From Algibacter miyuki (GTDB taxonomy: Bacteria > Bacteroidota > Bacteroidia > Flavobacteriales > Flavobacteriaceae): DNA of 64,000 nt. Numbering within the stretch: position 1 is the first letter of the stretch; each line of letters begins with the position of its first letter. Of this stretch, positions 8,932 to 18,213 are shown one piece after another. Position numbers and translations under genes: made by a program. The notes under the pieces were generated by a model, which worked only from the letters and a program-made list of their open reading frames with translations, was not told the DNA's origin and ran no database searches. The DNA is taken from assembly GCF_030409805.1 (NCBI RefSeq), contig NZ_JAUFQP010000010.1:253001-317000 (forward strand), in the 5' to 3' direction.

Positions 8932-10365
8932 TTATTTTGTTTGAATGGTATTGTTTGTACCTAAATCTTCTATAGTTCCAGACGTTCTGCCTGTTACACC
9001 TAAGCTTTTATTCGAAAGATATAATGGATAATCGGTAAGATTATTAATTTCAAAATCGGAGCCTTTAAAGTCGTTTTGATGCGGGAAATTTCCATTTAAT
9101 AAACGAATGTTATTTTTTACACCACCAACTTTAATTTCCAATCCGTGCTCTACGCCTTCATTACTTCCACGTAAAGTGATATTATGACCACGACCACCTA
9201 TATAAGCCACACTTCCAGAACCATTCATGTATGGGTTACTCGCAGGAATAATCGTGATATCAGCATTAAAATTCTTGTCATTTTCATAAGTCGATGAATA
9301 CACTGGACCGTAACTGCAATCGGCTCTACAATTCACCACATCGCCAGAACCTAATGAAAATCCGTTTTCACTACCAATAACTGTACAGTTTTCAACATAC
9401 TTTTTACCAGTGGCATGCGCTAAAGTAACACCTGTTCTCATGTTTTTAACGGTACAATTTAATATGGTTGGATTAGATGTGCCACGCATAATAAGTTTAC
9501 CATCGATAATAGTTTCACCTGCATTATAAGCACGAATACCAGCTTCGCCAGTACTTAACATATAACCTTTTGGAAGTTCGTATCCCCAAACCGTCATAAA
9601 ATCAACTTTGTCGGCAGGCGAACCTGTACCTTTTTCTAATAACATATCGTCGGTACTACGCATTTCGCCTTCTACATAGCAACCTTCTATTGTTGGGTTA
9701 CTTGCAGCTTGCATAAACAAACAATGCCCGTAACTTCTATGGATAAACGTCGAGTTTTTTAAGTGATTAGATTCTCCACGAATTAAACAAGAACTGTGTT
9801 TTTGGTGTCTAATTACGTTTTTTCCGCCCTTACCAAACGCATCGCCATAACCATAAGGAAACGATCCTTTAGCGGCTACGTAAAAACCTTCAACAAGATT
9901 TTCTCTTCCATCGATACACACATTTAGCGCGCCTTTTGTTGGCCCATCATAAACCGATCCTTCATCTATTAATGTTAGATTTTTAAGCACATTATTATTA
10001 CCAACAATTTGAATTTCGTTAATTCTAATATTTCCATAAGATTGAAACACTTTTGTATCCACTTTAATGGTAACCCCTGAGAAATCGTAGGTGCTGTTAT
10101 TTCCTTCAAAAAGCAATAATACTTTACACTCTTTTCCTACGAAAGACGATTTTTGATACAAACCATTTTTTACATCGGCAGCCGTTATGGAGTAAACACC
10201 TGGCGTCATTTTTACATGCACTTTATCCTGACTTAAATAAGGTATTAATTCGCTTAAAGAATTCACCTTAGTTTGTGCGCTAGCAGTGACACTTAGCAGG
10301 AAACACATCCCGAAAAGAAACATCGTGTTTTTAATTACTGAAATGGTACTCATAAATTTATTCAT
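8932..10365 (-). CDS. Secreted right-handed parallel beta-helix protein, paralogue of 7422-8912
   Basis: A 477-residue protein with a signal peptide ending near TASAQ (about residue 31), followed by SLSEL and an Asn-rich coil pattern (GNNNVLKN, GESNHLKN) typical of a parallel beta-helix. It shares with its neighbour GSFPYGYG, HRSYGHCLFMQ against HRAFGHVIYMQ, and GIRAYN, so the pair stems from duplication. The genes are 19 bp apart and surely co-transcribed. Possible roles are a lyase, a glycoside hydrolase or a non-catalytic binding partner of the first copy. The strict conservation of the RSYGH-type turn argues for catalysis, but this is inference. Confidence 0.75.
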   Translation of the reverse strand: MNKFMSTISVIKNTMFLFGMCFLLSVTASAQTKVNSLSELIPYLSQDKVHVKMTPGVYSITAADVKNGLYQKSSFVGKECKVLLLFEGNNSTYDFSGVTIKVDTKVFQSYGNIRINEIQIVGNNNVLKNLTLIDEGSVYDGPTKGALNVCIDGRENLVEGFYVAAKGSFPYGYGDAFGKGGKNVIRHQKHSSCLIRGESNHLKNSTFIHRSYGHCLFMQAASNPTIEGCYVEGEMRSTDDMLLEKGTGSPADKVDFMTVWGYELPKGYMLSTGEAGIRAYNAGETIIDGKLIMRGTSNPTILNCTVKNMRTGVTLAHATGKKYVENCTVIGSENGFSLGSGDVVNCRADCSYGPVYSSTYENDKNFNADITIIPASNPYMNGSGSVAYIGGRGHNITLRGSNEGVEHGLEIKVGGVKNNIRLLNGNFPHQNDFKGSDFEINNLTDYPLYLSNKSLGVTGRTSGTIEDLGTNNTIQTK

Positions 10366-10396
10366 TATTAATCTTTATTTTATGTTTTTAATTGAT

Positions 10397-11776
10397 TTAA
10401 AGTTGAACTTCTTTAATTTTTATTTCTCTGTAAATTAATTCTGAATACTCCGCTTGGAGTGCTATAAATCCAGATTTAAGCGATAAACCGCCATGTGTTG
10501 CATTGGTAATTTCGTTGATTAAAACTCCATTTAAATAGTATTTTGCACTATCTCCTCTAACCTGTAGCAAGACTTGATTCCAACCTGGCTTTTCTTCATC
10601 CGTCCATTTTTTTGAACTACTATAGCTTCTTCTTTCTATTTTTAAAATTTCGCCATCTTTTAACACATCACAATGTGCTCCTAGAATATTCCATAAATCG
10701 CCACAATCACCTTCTTGAATTTGATATTCTAAACTAGATGGCCATGCATAACTACCAACCGGACAATGATACAATAAACCCGCATCGCGTATTTTATCTA
10801 GGCGTGGTTCAAATTTACGCTCACCCCATTTAAATTCAAACTTTAAATCATAAGAGCTATAAGCTTTTTTAGTAATTGCAACCCCATAAGGCGCAGCCGT
10901 TTTCTTCCAGTTGTACATGGCTTTAAGCTCCTTTCCATTATATTCAAACATAGTGTTTGCTTCTTGCTCAGTCGCATCTCCGTTTGCAATAAAATCGTAA
11001 TTGGGTCCCGTTTTTTCTGAATTTTCAAAAAGATCCACCCAAGTATTCAGTTTGGTTTCTCTTGTATTATCTAATTTTCTAATTAGAATATTTCTATAAG
11101 CAACACTTCCATGATCGCCCTGCAACCTTAATGGCGCAAAAGCAACCTCAGCACCATCTAAACCTTCACGAGTAGCTCCTGAAACTTCTATATTTTGATG
11201 AATAATTTGTCCGTTAAGAATAACCTTTTCGAACATGGCATTTTTAATTTTATTTCCTTCTTTATCAAATCTAGGCGCTCTAAAAATAATATCATAAGTC
11301 TGCCATTCTCCTAACGGCAAAGTTGCATTAACTCTTGGAGAAACACCTTCGTATCCCTTTTCTCCTTTAGGTTTACTTTCATCCCAACGTTGATAAATTC
11401 CTCCGCAATCGGAAAATTTTGGGTTTTCATTTCCAAAACTATCAAAAATTTGGATTTCGTATCTACTTTGAAAATAAATACCAGAATTGGAACCTTTTGG
11501 TAATAGAAATTCAATGTGTAATTCCATATCGCCAAACTCATCTTTAGATTCCAAGTGCTTCGTTTTCCCTGTAGGCCCATTCACAAAAACACCTTCTCCT
11601 TCTGTATATTGAAACGCCTTATTATTAACAGAATCAACATTTACTTTGTTTGCAAGAAACCAATCTCCTACAGGCTGTTTAAAATCATTTATAGACTTTA
11701 ATTTAATTTGTCCAAAAATTGAATTTGAGAAACACGTTATTATCGCTAAAAAAACGATGTGTATTTGATATTTCAT
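10397..11776 (-). CDS. Secreted tandem DUF1080 (3-keto-disaccharide hydrolase-type) protein
   Basis: A 459-residue exported protein with a signal peptide ending near FGQ. It holds two copies of a concanavalin-like DUF1080 domain, roughly residues 25-235 and 245-459. The first shows GIYFQSRYEIQIFDS and the second GLLYHCP...SLEYQIQEGD, the matching strand of each repeat. DUF1080 proteins are known as beta-sandwich glycan-active proteins, some acting on 3-keto-sugars. It stands 31 bp upstream of the beta-helix pair in one operon, so it probably works on or binds the same glycan. A binding role is as likely as a catalytic one. Confidence 0.85.
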   Translation of the reverse strand: MKYQIHIVFLAIITCFSNSIFGQIKLKSINDFKQPVGDWFLANKVNVDSVNNKAFQYTEGEGVFVNGPTGKTKHLESKDEFGDMELHIEFLLPKGSNSGIYFQSRYEIQIFDSFGNENPKFSDCGGIYQRWDESKPKGEKGYEGVSPRVNATLPLGEWQTYDIIFRAPRFDKEGNKIKNAMFEKVILNGQIIHQNIEVSGATREGLDGAEVAFAPLRLQGDHGSVAYRNILIRKLDNTRETKLNTWVDLFENSEKTGPNYDFIANGDATEQEANTMFEYNGKELKAMYNWKKTAAPYGVAITKKAYSSYDLKFEFKWGERKFEPRLDKIRDAGLLYHCPVGSYAWPSSLEYQIQEGDCGDLWNILGAHCDVLKDGEILKIERRSYSSSKKWTDEEKPGWNQVLLQVRGDSAKYYLNGVLINEITNATHGGLSLKSGFIALQAEYSELIYREIKIKEVQL

Positions 11777-11986
11777 ATTAATAATTGTTTTATATTCTTA
11801 ATTTCCCATAGAAAACCAGTTACTCTTAATCATTCTCCAAGAATAGACCTAATAGTTCCTCTTGAAAAAAGAGTATTCTTTATTATTATTTCTAGCTTCT
11901 TTTTCTTGTAGGAGTAAAGTTAGCTCAAGCTGTAAAAAAATATTATAACGCATGATTCTTTTACTATAACAACGAACCATAAACAC

Positions 11987-12034
11987 AAAAAGACCATACT
12001 AAAATTCAACTTTAGCATGGTCTTTTGTTTTTTT
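11987..12034 (-). terminator. Terminator hairpin downstream of the GH31 gene
   Basis: A near-perfect inverted repeat of about 16 bp: AAAAGACCATACTAAA against TTTAGCATGGTCTTTT, with a loop of about 8 bases. It has A/T runs on both sides and so could work in both directions. It lies just after the stop of the GH31 gene on the minus strand and separates that gene from the DUF1080 operon. The remaining part of the 286-bp gap (about 11777-11986) likely carries the promoter of the DUF1080 operon; I see no other gene there. Confidence 0.8.
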
Positions 12035-12062
12035 TCCGAATGAAACTCTTTAATTAATGCTC

Positions 12063-14693
12063 TTAAAATTGAACTTCAAATTCATCTCCTAAAAACAAAA
12101 ATCTTTGTTCGCTATTTGCTCCTGCAATACGAAAAGCAAACTCAAATGGCGTATTGTTAAAATCGTAATAATCTCCATTCCCCTTTTTAACGGTTAACTT
12201 TTTATCTTTTTCAGAATACGAAAAAACAATTTCAGAATACGTTTTATTTTCATAATTATATGACGCTCCATCATCTAAATACATAGTAAATTCAGCATTT
12301 TCACCTGGATAAACTATAATATCTGTAGACTCTGTTGTTCTTTGATCGGCATATTGAAGCTTTGGTCCAATAGGCAAAATAGTTCCTGCTTTTACAAACA
12401 TTGGCGTTTCGTCTAATTCCGCTTTTACAGTTACTTTTTTACCGCCTTCTATTTTTTCATCTGTCCAATAGTTATACCATTGTCCTTCTGGAAAATACAT
12501 CTCTTTTTCACGATCTTTATAAGTTGTAACAAAACCTACCATAATAGATTCTCCAAAAAAGAACTGATCTTTAATACCCCAAGTATTTTTATCATTCGCA
12601 TAATGATATACCAAAGGCGTCATTAACTGACGGCTATTATTGGTTATTTGCCATGCTTGAGAATAGATATAAGGCATTAATTGATATCTTAAATCTATAA
12701 ACTTACGTGCTGTACTTTCAAAGGCATCATCGTATCTCCAAATTTCTGTTTCCGATACATACCCATGGATACGGAAAATGGGACTAAAAGTTCCAAACTG
12801 AAACCAACGGGTTAGCAACTCTATATATTCTGGATTTGTGTATTGATTATCGTATTGCGGATTGATAGATTTTGAATCTCTGAAGAAACCTCCAATATCA
12901 TGTGTCCAATATGGTACACCAGCCATGGTAAAATTCAGTCCTGCCGGAATTTGCTCTGCAAATTGTTCCCAAGACGCTTCTACATCACCCGACCAAGACG
13001 TTGCTCCGTATCGTTGTTGCCCTGCATAAGCCGATCGTGTTAAATTAAAAACACGTTCCATAGGAAATTCTTCCCTGCGTCCCTCATACATGGCCTTTGT
13101 TACTAAAAGCGAATACGGATTCTGAACCTCTTCATACGGTCCAACTGCTGTATTTACTTTTGTATCATTTACGCCTTCTGGCTCCGTACCATCTAACCAT
13201 ATCGATTTTACGCCTTTGTGAAACATAGAATCACTTAATGCACGATAAAACTGCTTGCTTACTTTTGTATCGTAAATATCTACATAATTACTACTTTCAA
13301 TTTTAGTAAGTCCATACTTTTCTTCCAAAGGTTTATTTTTCACCTCTGGCCAAACTGAAACCATTAAGTTTAAATTTAACTTAGTTAACTCTTTAACCAT
13401 AGCATCTGGATCTGGATATTTAGCTCTATCCCACTCTGGACCTTTAGTACCTTTTGGCCAGTAAAACCAATCTTGCACAATGTTATCAACAGGGATTTCT
13501 CTTTCTCTCATTTCCCGAGCATTTTCTAACAATTCCTCTTGATTATGATACCGCTCTCTACATTGCCAAAACCCATAAGATTTCTTTGAAAACATAGGCG
13601 CCTTTCCTGTTAACGCTTGATAATTTGAAATGACTTCTCCTGGGTTATCTCCATAAACGAAATAATAATCGATGGCATTTCCTTTGATGCTACTAAAAAC
13701 AGTTTTATTAAAATCGGGTTCATTATAAAATAATTTTCCTGGTATTTTTGCTCCCGTATTTTGGAATATCACTTTATAAGCTTTACCTGCTTCCAAATGT
13801 TTTTTCCCTGAATATCGTCTAGGCATCCATATGGTTGAATAATTAATAACATCCTCTCCATCTATGTTTACATTTATTTCCCCTCTCATACGGCCAGCAT
13901 TATCACTTAATGCTAAAAACGTATATTCTCCTGTTTTCGTTGGTGTAAATGTTGTTTCACGAATGTTCTTTTTAGCAGCTTCTTTGGCGGCATAAGCTGC
14001 TACATTTTCTTTTTCACCATCAATAGGCGCTACTGCTTCCGCATTTTTACTTTCAACTTCACCTTTAGATTCAAATACTATCTCATTTTCAGGATTATTA
14101 AAATCGGTAAGACTATAATTATGCCAATAAATACCATAACCTTTAGTTGAAACCAAAAACGGAATAGCAATTTCCTGATTATATTGTTGTAAACGAATTG
14201 GAACGTTTTTCCAGTTCATGATACCACTTTGAAACTGCCCTAAACCATACAAACCTTCATCTCCTGCATGAAACCCTTGTGAAACATGGTGTTCCTTTCC
14301 TGCTTCTTCGGAATTAATAAATGTATGCTGATTTGTTTCAGATAATAAATTTTTACCGTCCTTAGTTTCATAAGTAATTGTGCCATCACTATTTACAAAT
14401 ACTTTTACCAACTTGGTGCTAATAGTGATTTTTTCAGATGATTCCTCTAACTTCCAATCAACCTTTTGTGGTTCTAAAACCGTTACATAATCTGGAATTT
14501 CAGACGGTGTACTTGTATTCAGTATTTTATTAACATGAATAATAGCTTCATCAATAATTTCAACATTAATATTTAAGCTATCCTGATGAATGGTGAGGCC
14601 ATGTTCCGATTTCTCAATATTGTATTTATATTTTGAGTTACAGCTTACTAAAAAAAGAAGCGTTATACTTAGAAAGCAAATGTTTTTTGTCAT
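12063..14693 (-). CDS. GH31 family alpha-glycosidase with PA14-like insert (alpha-xylosidase/glucosidase type)
   Basis: An 876-residue lipoprotein-like enzyme (lipobox LVSC near residue 18). The N-terminal beta-sandwich includes GLYGLGQ. A PA14-like insert occupies about residues 240-330 (TTFTPTKTGEYTF followed by WMPRRYSG). The TIM barrel has the nucleophile Asp in WLDGTEPEG (D501) and the acid/base Asp in SWSGDV (D570). GH31 enzymes retain configuration and remove terminal alpha-linked glucose, xylose, galactose or sulfoquinovose; Bacteroidota members with this insert are often alpha-xylosidases. With sulfatases on both sides it probably trims side chains. The sugar specificity is not visible. 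Confidence 0.93.
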   Translation of the reverse strand: MTKNICFLSITLLFLVSCNSKYKYNIEKSEHGLTIHQDSLNINVEIIDEAIIHVNKILNTSTPSEIPDYVTVLEPQKVDWKLEESSEKITISTKLVKVFVNSDGTITYETKDGKNLLSETNQHTFINSEEAGKEHHVSQGFHAGDEGLYGLGQFQSGIMNWKNVPIRLQQYNQEIAIPFLVSTKGYGIYWHNYSLTDFNNPENEIVFESKGEVESKNAEAVAPIDGEKENVAAYAAKEAAKKNIRETTFTPTKTGEYTFLALSDNAGRMRGEINVNIDGEDVINYSTIWMPRRYSGKKHLEAGKAYKVIFQNTGAKIPGKLFYNEPDFNKTVFSSIKGNAIDYYFVYGDNPGEVISNYQALTGKAPMFSKKSYGFWQCRERYHNQEELLENAREMREREIPVDNIVQDWFYWPKGTKGPEWDRAKYPDPDAMVKELTKLNLNLMVSVWPEVKNKPLEEKYGLTKIESSNYVDIYDTKVSKQFYRALSDSMFHKGVKSIWLDGTEPEGVNDTKVNTAVGPYEEVQNPYSLLVTKAMYEGRREEFPMERVFNLTRSAYAGQQRYGATSWSGDVEASWEQFAEQIPAGLNFTMAGVPYWTHDIGGFFRDSKSINPQYDNQYTNPEYIELLTRWFQFGTFSPIFRIHGYVSETEIWRYDDAFESTARKFIDLRYQLMPYIYSQAWQITNNSRQLMTPLVYHYANDKNTWGIKDQFFFGESIMVGFVTTYKDREKEMYFPEGQWYNYWTDEKIEGGKKVTVKAELDETPMFVKAGTILPIGPKLQYADQRTTESTDIIVYPGENAEFTMYLDDGASYNYENKTYSEIVFSYSEKDKKLTVKKGNGDYYDFNNTPFEFAFRIAGANSEQRFLFLGDEFEVQF

Positions 14694-14783
14694 TATAATT
14701 TTGGTTTTTAGTTGGTAATAAAAAGTTGATGCGATTTGAAAACATCTATATCAACCCGTTGGTATTTATAATTCACTTCAATG

Positions 14784-16349
14784 TTAGTTAATAGCTTTTT
14801 GATACATAGTCTCTGTTTTTGCTCTTAATTGTTCCAAAACAGCAGTATATTCAGAATTATTTACCAAATTATGTTGTTCAGAAGGATCTTTTATCACATC
14901 ATAAAGTTCCTCGATCTTAGGGGTATGTTCGTAGTAAACTATATACTTCCATCGGTTTGTGCGCACACCTCTACTTCTATAAGATTTATTAGCTTTGATT
15001 AAATTCTGATTAATTTCATCTACATTGTCTTTGTAGCGTTCCTTAAACATATCTACTAAAAACAAATCCTCCATATAAACTGCATCACGCCATTGCGACA
15101 TATCTTCAGTTTTACTTAAAACACCACTAATATCTCGACCTTGCATGCTTTCTGGCACTTCTAAACCTGCCATAGAAACAATTGTAGGTGCCATATCTAC
15201 TGAAGAAATTAAAGCGTTTTCACGTCGTTGACGCTTAGATTCCGGCATACGTCCATCATAAATTATAAGCGGCGCCTTAACAGATTCATCATACAAAAGA
15301 CATTTATCAAAAAGCCCATGAGAACCTTGAAAACGTCCATTATCGCTAGTATAAATAATAACGGTGTTTTCTAACATGTTCTTCTCTTTTAGTTTTTCAA
15401 CCAAAAAGCCAACTTGTTCATCTACGGTATAGCCTTGCGTTGCAAAACGACGTACAAGCCTTTGGTACATTTCGGGTGTAGACGAGCGTTGTTTATGTAA
15501 ATACACACCACGTGCATTTTCTTTTACTACATCTGGTAAAACTGGATTTTCACCTTCTACCCAGTTCTCTGGAGCCTTCATATTTGCACTTTTAAACTGT
15601 TCGAAGTGTGGCATAAACATATCCTGATTATTATCGTGTTTAACAGCATAAAAACTAACCGACAAACAAAACGGTTGATCTTCTGGCTGAGTGTCTATAA
15701 AACGCATCATAGCTTCTCCTGTTCTTAAAGTTCTTCCTGAATTTTGACGACCTTCTTTATAGATGTTTTTCAACTCGATATCGTCTTCTGGCCAGGTAAC
15801 ATGCCCTTGTCTATCACGTGTTTCACTTCCTGCAAAAAAATCAAAAACACCTCCCATATGTTCCTTATAAAAGTGCTCTTTTGGTGTACTAGGACGTGTA
15901 GCTTCATTTGTTACAGTAAAACCAACCTTACCAATAAAACCTGTTCTGTAACCCGCATTTTTAAGTAATGCAGGATAACTTTTAGTAAAATCATTTTGCG
16001 ATAACGTATAATCATCCGGAGCTACAAAACCCACTCTATGATTTGAATTATATCGCCCTGTTAACATTGTAACTCGACTTGGCATACAAATAGCTACCGC
16101 GTAAAAGGCCTGATCGAACACCACACCTTCTGTAGCTAACTTATCAATATTAGGCGTATTGAATTCTGGTTTACCATAAATTCCCATATTATCCCAACGC
16201 TGATCGTCGGTCATTAAAAAGATAATGTTTGGTTTCGTTTTATCATCAGAGGTTTTATCTAAAACGCTTTCATCTTTCGACTGAGCATTCGTTATGAAAA
16301 ACAAAAGCATGAACAAAGTAAGAGATACTATTTTATGTAAACTTGGCAT
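14784..16349 (-). CDS. Secreted sulfatase (S1 type)
   Basis: A 521-residue sulfatase with a signal peptide (cleavage near TNAQ, about residue 23). MTDDQRWDN near residue 46 binds the metal, and C88 in CMPSR is the formylglycine precursor. GFIGKVGF replaces the usual GKWH segment, and TSDNGRFQGSHGLFDK is the later conserved block with the catalytic Lys. It belongs to a different branch from the 597/611-residue paralogues and resembles iduronate- or choline-sulfatase-like members that keep SHGLFDK. It lies between the GH31 gene (about 90 bp) and the TIM-barrel hydrolase gene. Its target within the glycan is unknown. Confidence 0.93.
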   Translation of the reverse strand: MPSLHKIVSLTLFMLLFFITNAQSKDESVLDKTSDDKTKPNIIFLMTDDQRWDNMGIYGKPEFNTPNIDKLATEGVVFDQAFYAVAICMPSRVTMLTGRYNSNHRVGFVAPDDYTLSQNDFTKSYPALLKNAGYRTGFIGKVGFTVTNEATRPSTPKEHFYKEHMGGVFDFFAGSETRDRQGHVTWPEDDIELKNIYKEGRQNSGRTLRTGEAMMRFIDTQPEDQPFCLSVSFYAVKHDNNQDMFMPHFEQFKSANMKAPENWVEGENPVLPDVVKENARGVYLHKQRSSTPEMYQRLVRRFATQGYTVDEQVGFLVEKLKEKNMLENTVIIYTSDNGRFQGSHGLFDKCLLYDESVKAPLIIYDGRMPESKRQRRENALISSVDMAPTIVSMAGLEVPESMQGRDISGVLSKTEDMSQWRDAVYMEDLFLVDMFKERYKDNVDEINQNLIKANKSYRSRGVRTNRWKYIVYYEHTPKIEELYDVIKDPSEQHNLVNNSEYTAVLEQLRAKTETMYQKAIN

Positions 16350-16401
16350 AATTTGTCCCTTTATCTAGGTTAGTTTAGTTATTTTTATTCTAATTAGTCT
16401 C

Positions 16402-18066
16402 TTAATTTCTAGTGCGTAACTCGTTAATTTTTTTATCCGCATTGTTTGTAATGTGGCGATCGTATTTTTGAGTATAAAGCGTTGCTACCGATGGGTATTC
16501 CTCTGGAAGTTTATTGTAATCTTTCCAAGCTTTATCATAAGCTTTTATCCATTTTTTAACAGCCTTTGTATCTCCCTGTTTTTCAGCATCGGCCATGTTA
16601 ATAATAATTCGGTATATTTTATAAAGTCTTAATCCATATTCCGAAGAGCCTATAGCATGGTTTTTAGTTGCTTCACTATCCCATTCAATAGATTTTGCCA
16701 ACTTAACAATCGTTTTCCATTTGGCAACAGATTCATCTTTTTGTTCTAAATTCCGTTTACGTTCCTCTTCTCCTTTTACAACACCAGGCCAACCAATACC
16801 TTGATCTCGAGTCCACCAAGGGTTCATATCGCCATAAGTACTATTTCTTCCTCGCACTACAGCTTCCGCAGAAAGCAAACATAATTTTCTAAATTTAGCA
16901 ACATCATCACCTTCTAAATTTAAACGTTCGGTAGCATATCTATTAAAAATAAATTCTTCACTTTTATCTGTATTCTGCCCCCATTGCGCCATAACCCAGG
17001 CGTTTAAATCGCACCACATTTCGCTTTGAATATAAGGCCCTTCCCAGCCACCACCACGAGACCACGTCCAGATACCAGCATATAAGTCTGGTCTTTTCTC
17101 TACGAATTCACCAATGCTATTAATTTCCTCTTCAGGCATTCTGGCGTGTTCCTCAAAACCATCAATAACACCATTGGCAACATAGTTAGGATAAGCGCCT
17201 TTACCTTCGTATTCGCGGGCTGCTTGAACCTCTATAATTTGTCGGTGACGTCCTTGACCAATTATTTTACTAAATGTACGTGCTCTATGAAAATCACCTT
17301 CACAATGTTTTATACTGATAATTAAATTATCGTGTGGTTCTATAGCATTGCTCACTTCCATATAGGGCCCCATTTTTCTATCAAAGGCAATCCATGTACG
17401 GAAAATAAGTTGCTTATTTCGCTTTACACAAATTTCTTCTCTAAGAATTTCCATTAAAGGAATAATTGTTTTTTTAGGACTATTTTTATTTTCAATAGCA
17501 CCTTGATGATATGGTGCATCGTGTAAATAAGTTTCGCCAATACGCACTACCAAACCATCTAGATCTGGAAACTGATCGAACATTTCGTTAATTTGAGCAC
17601 GGATAAACTTTTCCGTTAAAGCATTATTTGGATCTCCAAAAGTACTTTCAATATCATATTTTTCTATTAAACGCTTCGGAAATAAAACCAAATCGGACAT
17701 GGCATAAATAGCCATTCCTTGTGCTTTACTACTCGCATGCATCTCTTTAATTTGTGCCGCTTTAGCATCGACCCATTGGCGTTCTTCAGAGCCTTTTGGT
17801 AAAATATCTTTATCTACAGATTCCCAATTTATGGCTAATGCAGGCGATTCAAACAGAAAATAAACCTTACCGTTATAGCCCATTTCTTTTATAACCGCTG
17901 GATCATTATAGGCCGATTGATAAGGAGCTTCACCAGGATTATGATGAACCATATCTAAAATTAATGGCGAATCAACATTGTTTTGAGCAGCAACCTGATT
18001 ATTAAAAACACTTGCTAATACTAAAAAACATATTACTAAACACGTTTTGAAATTCAATTTACTCAT
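16402..18066 (-). CDS. Secreted TIM-barrel-like putative glycoside hydrolase (alpha-glucuronidase-like), family unassigned
   Basis: A 554-residue exported protein (signal peptide ending near VAAQ). I do not recognise an established family with certainty. Features include RIGETY near residue 180, RTWIAFD near 223, EVQAAREYEG near 262 and WTWSRGGGWEGPYI near 330; the spaced Glu and Trp residues at predicted strand ends are reminiscent of GH67/GH115-type alpha-glucuronidases. The last 200 residues look helical. It is adjacent to a sulfatase and upstream GH95 gene in the same direction, so a role in debranching the same polysaccharide is likely. A new glycosidase family is possible. Confidence 0.6.
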   Translation of the reverse strand: MSKLNFKTCLVICFLVLASVFNNQVAAQNNVDSPLILDMVHHNPGEAPYQSAYNDPAVIKEMGYNGKVYFLFESPALAINWESVDKDILPKGSEERQWVDAKAAQIKEMHASSKAQGMAIYAMSDLVLFPKRLIEKYDIESTFGDPNNALTEKFIRAQINEMFDQFPDLDGLVVRIGETYLHDAPYHQGAIENKNSPKKTIIPLMEILREEICVKRNKQLIFRTWIAFDRKMGPYMEVSNAIEPHDNLIISIKHCEGDFHRARTFSKIIGQGRHRQIIEVQAAREYEGKGAYPNYVANGVIDGFEEHARMPEEEINSIGEFVEKRPDLYAGIWTWSRGGGWEGPYIQSEMWCDLNAWVMAQWGQNTDKSEEFIFNRYATERLNLEGDDVAKFRKLCLLSAEAVVRGRNSTYGDMNPWWTRDQGIGWPGVVKGEEERKRNLEQKDESVAKWKTIVKLAKSIEWDSEATKNHAIGSSEYGLRLYKIYRIIINMADAEKQGDTKAVKKWIKAYDKAWKDYNKLPEEYPSVATLYTQKYDRHITNNADKKINELRTRN

Positions 18067-18213
18067 TTATATAAAATTTAATTAATAGGATTAATATATG
18101 GGTTAGATATACTCAAACATAGAAAACTATTACTCTTATCGATTATTAATTCGACCAATAACTTCTGCATTCATATAACCAACACCTCTTTTTTAATCCT
18201 TTATATTGAATGT

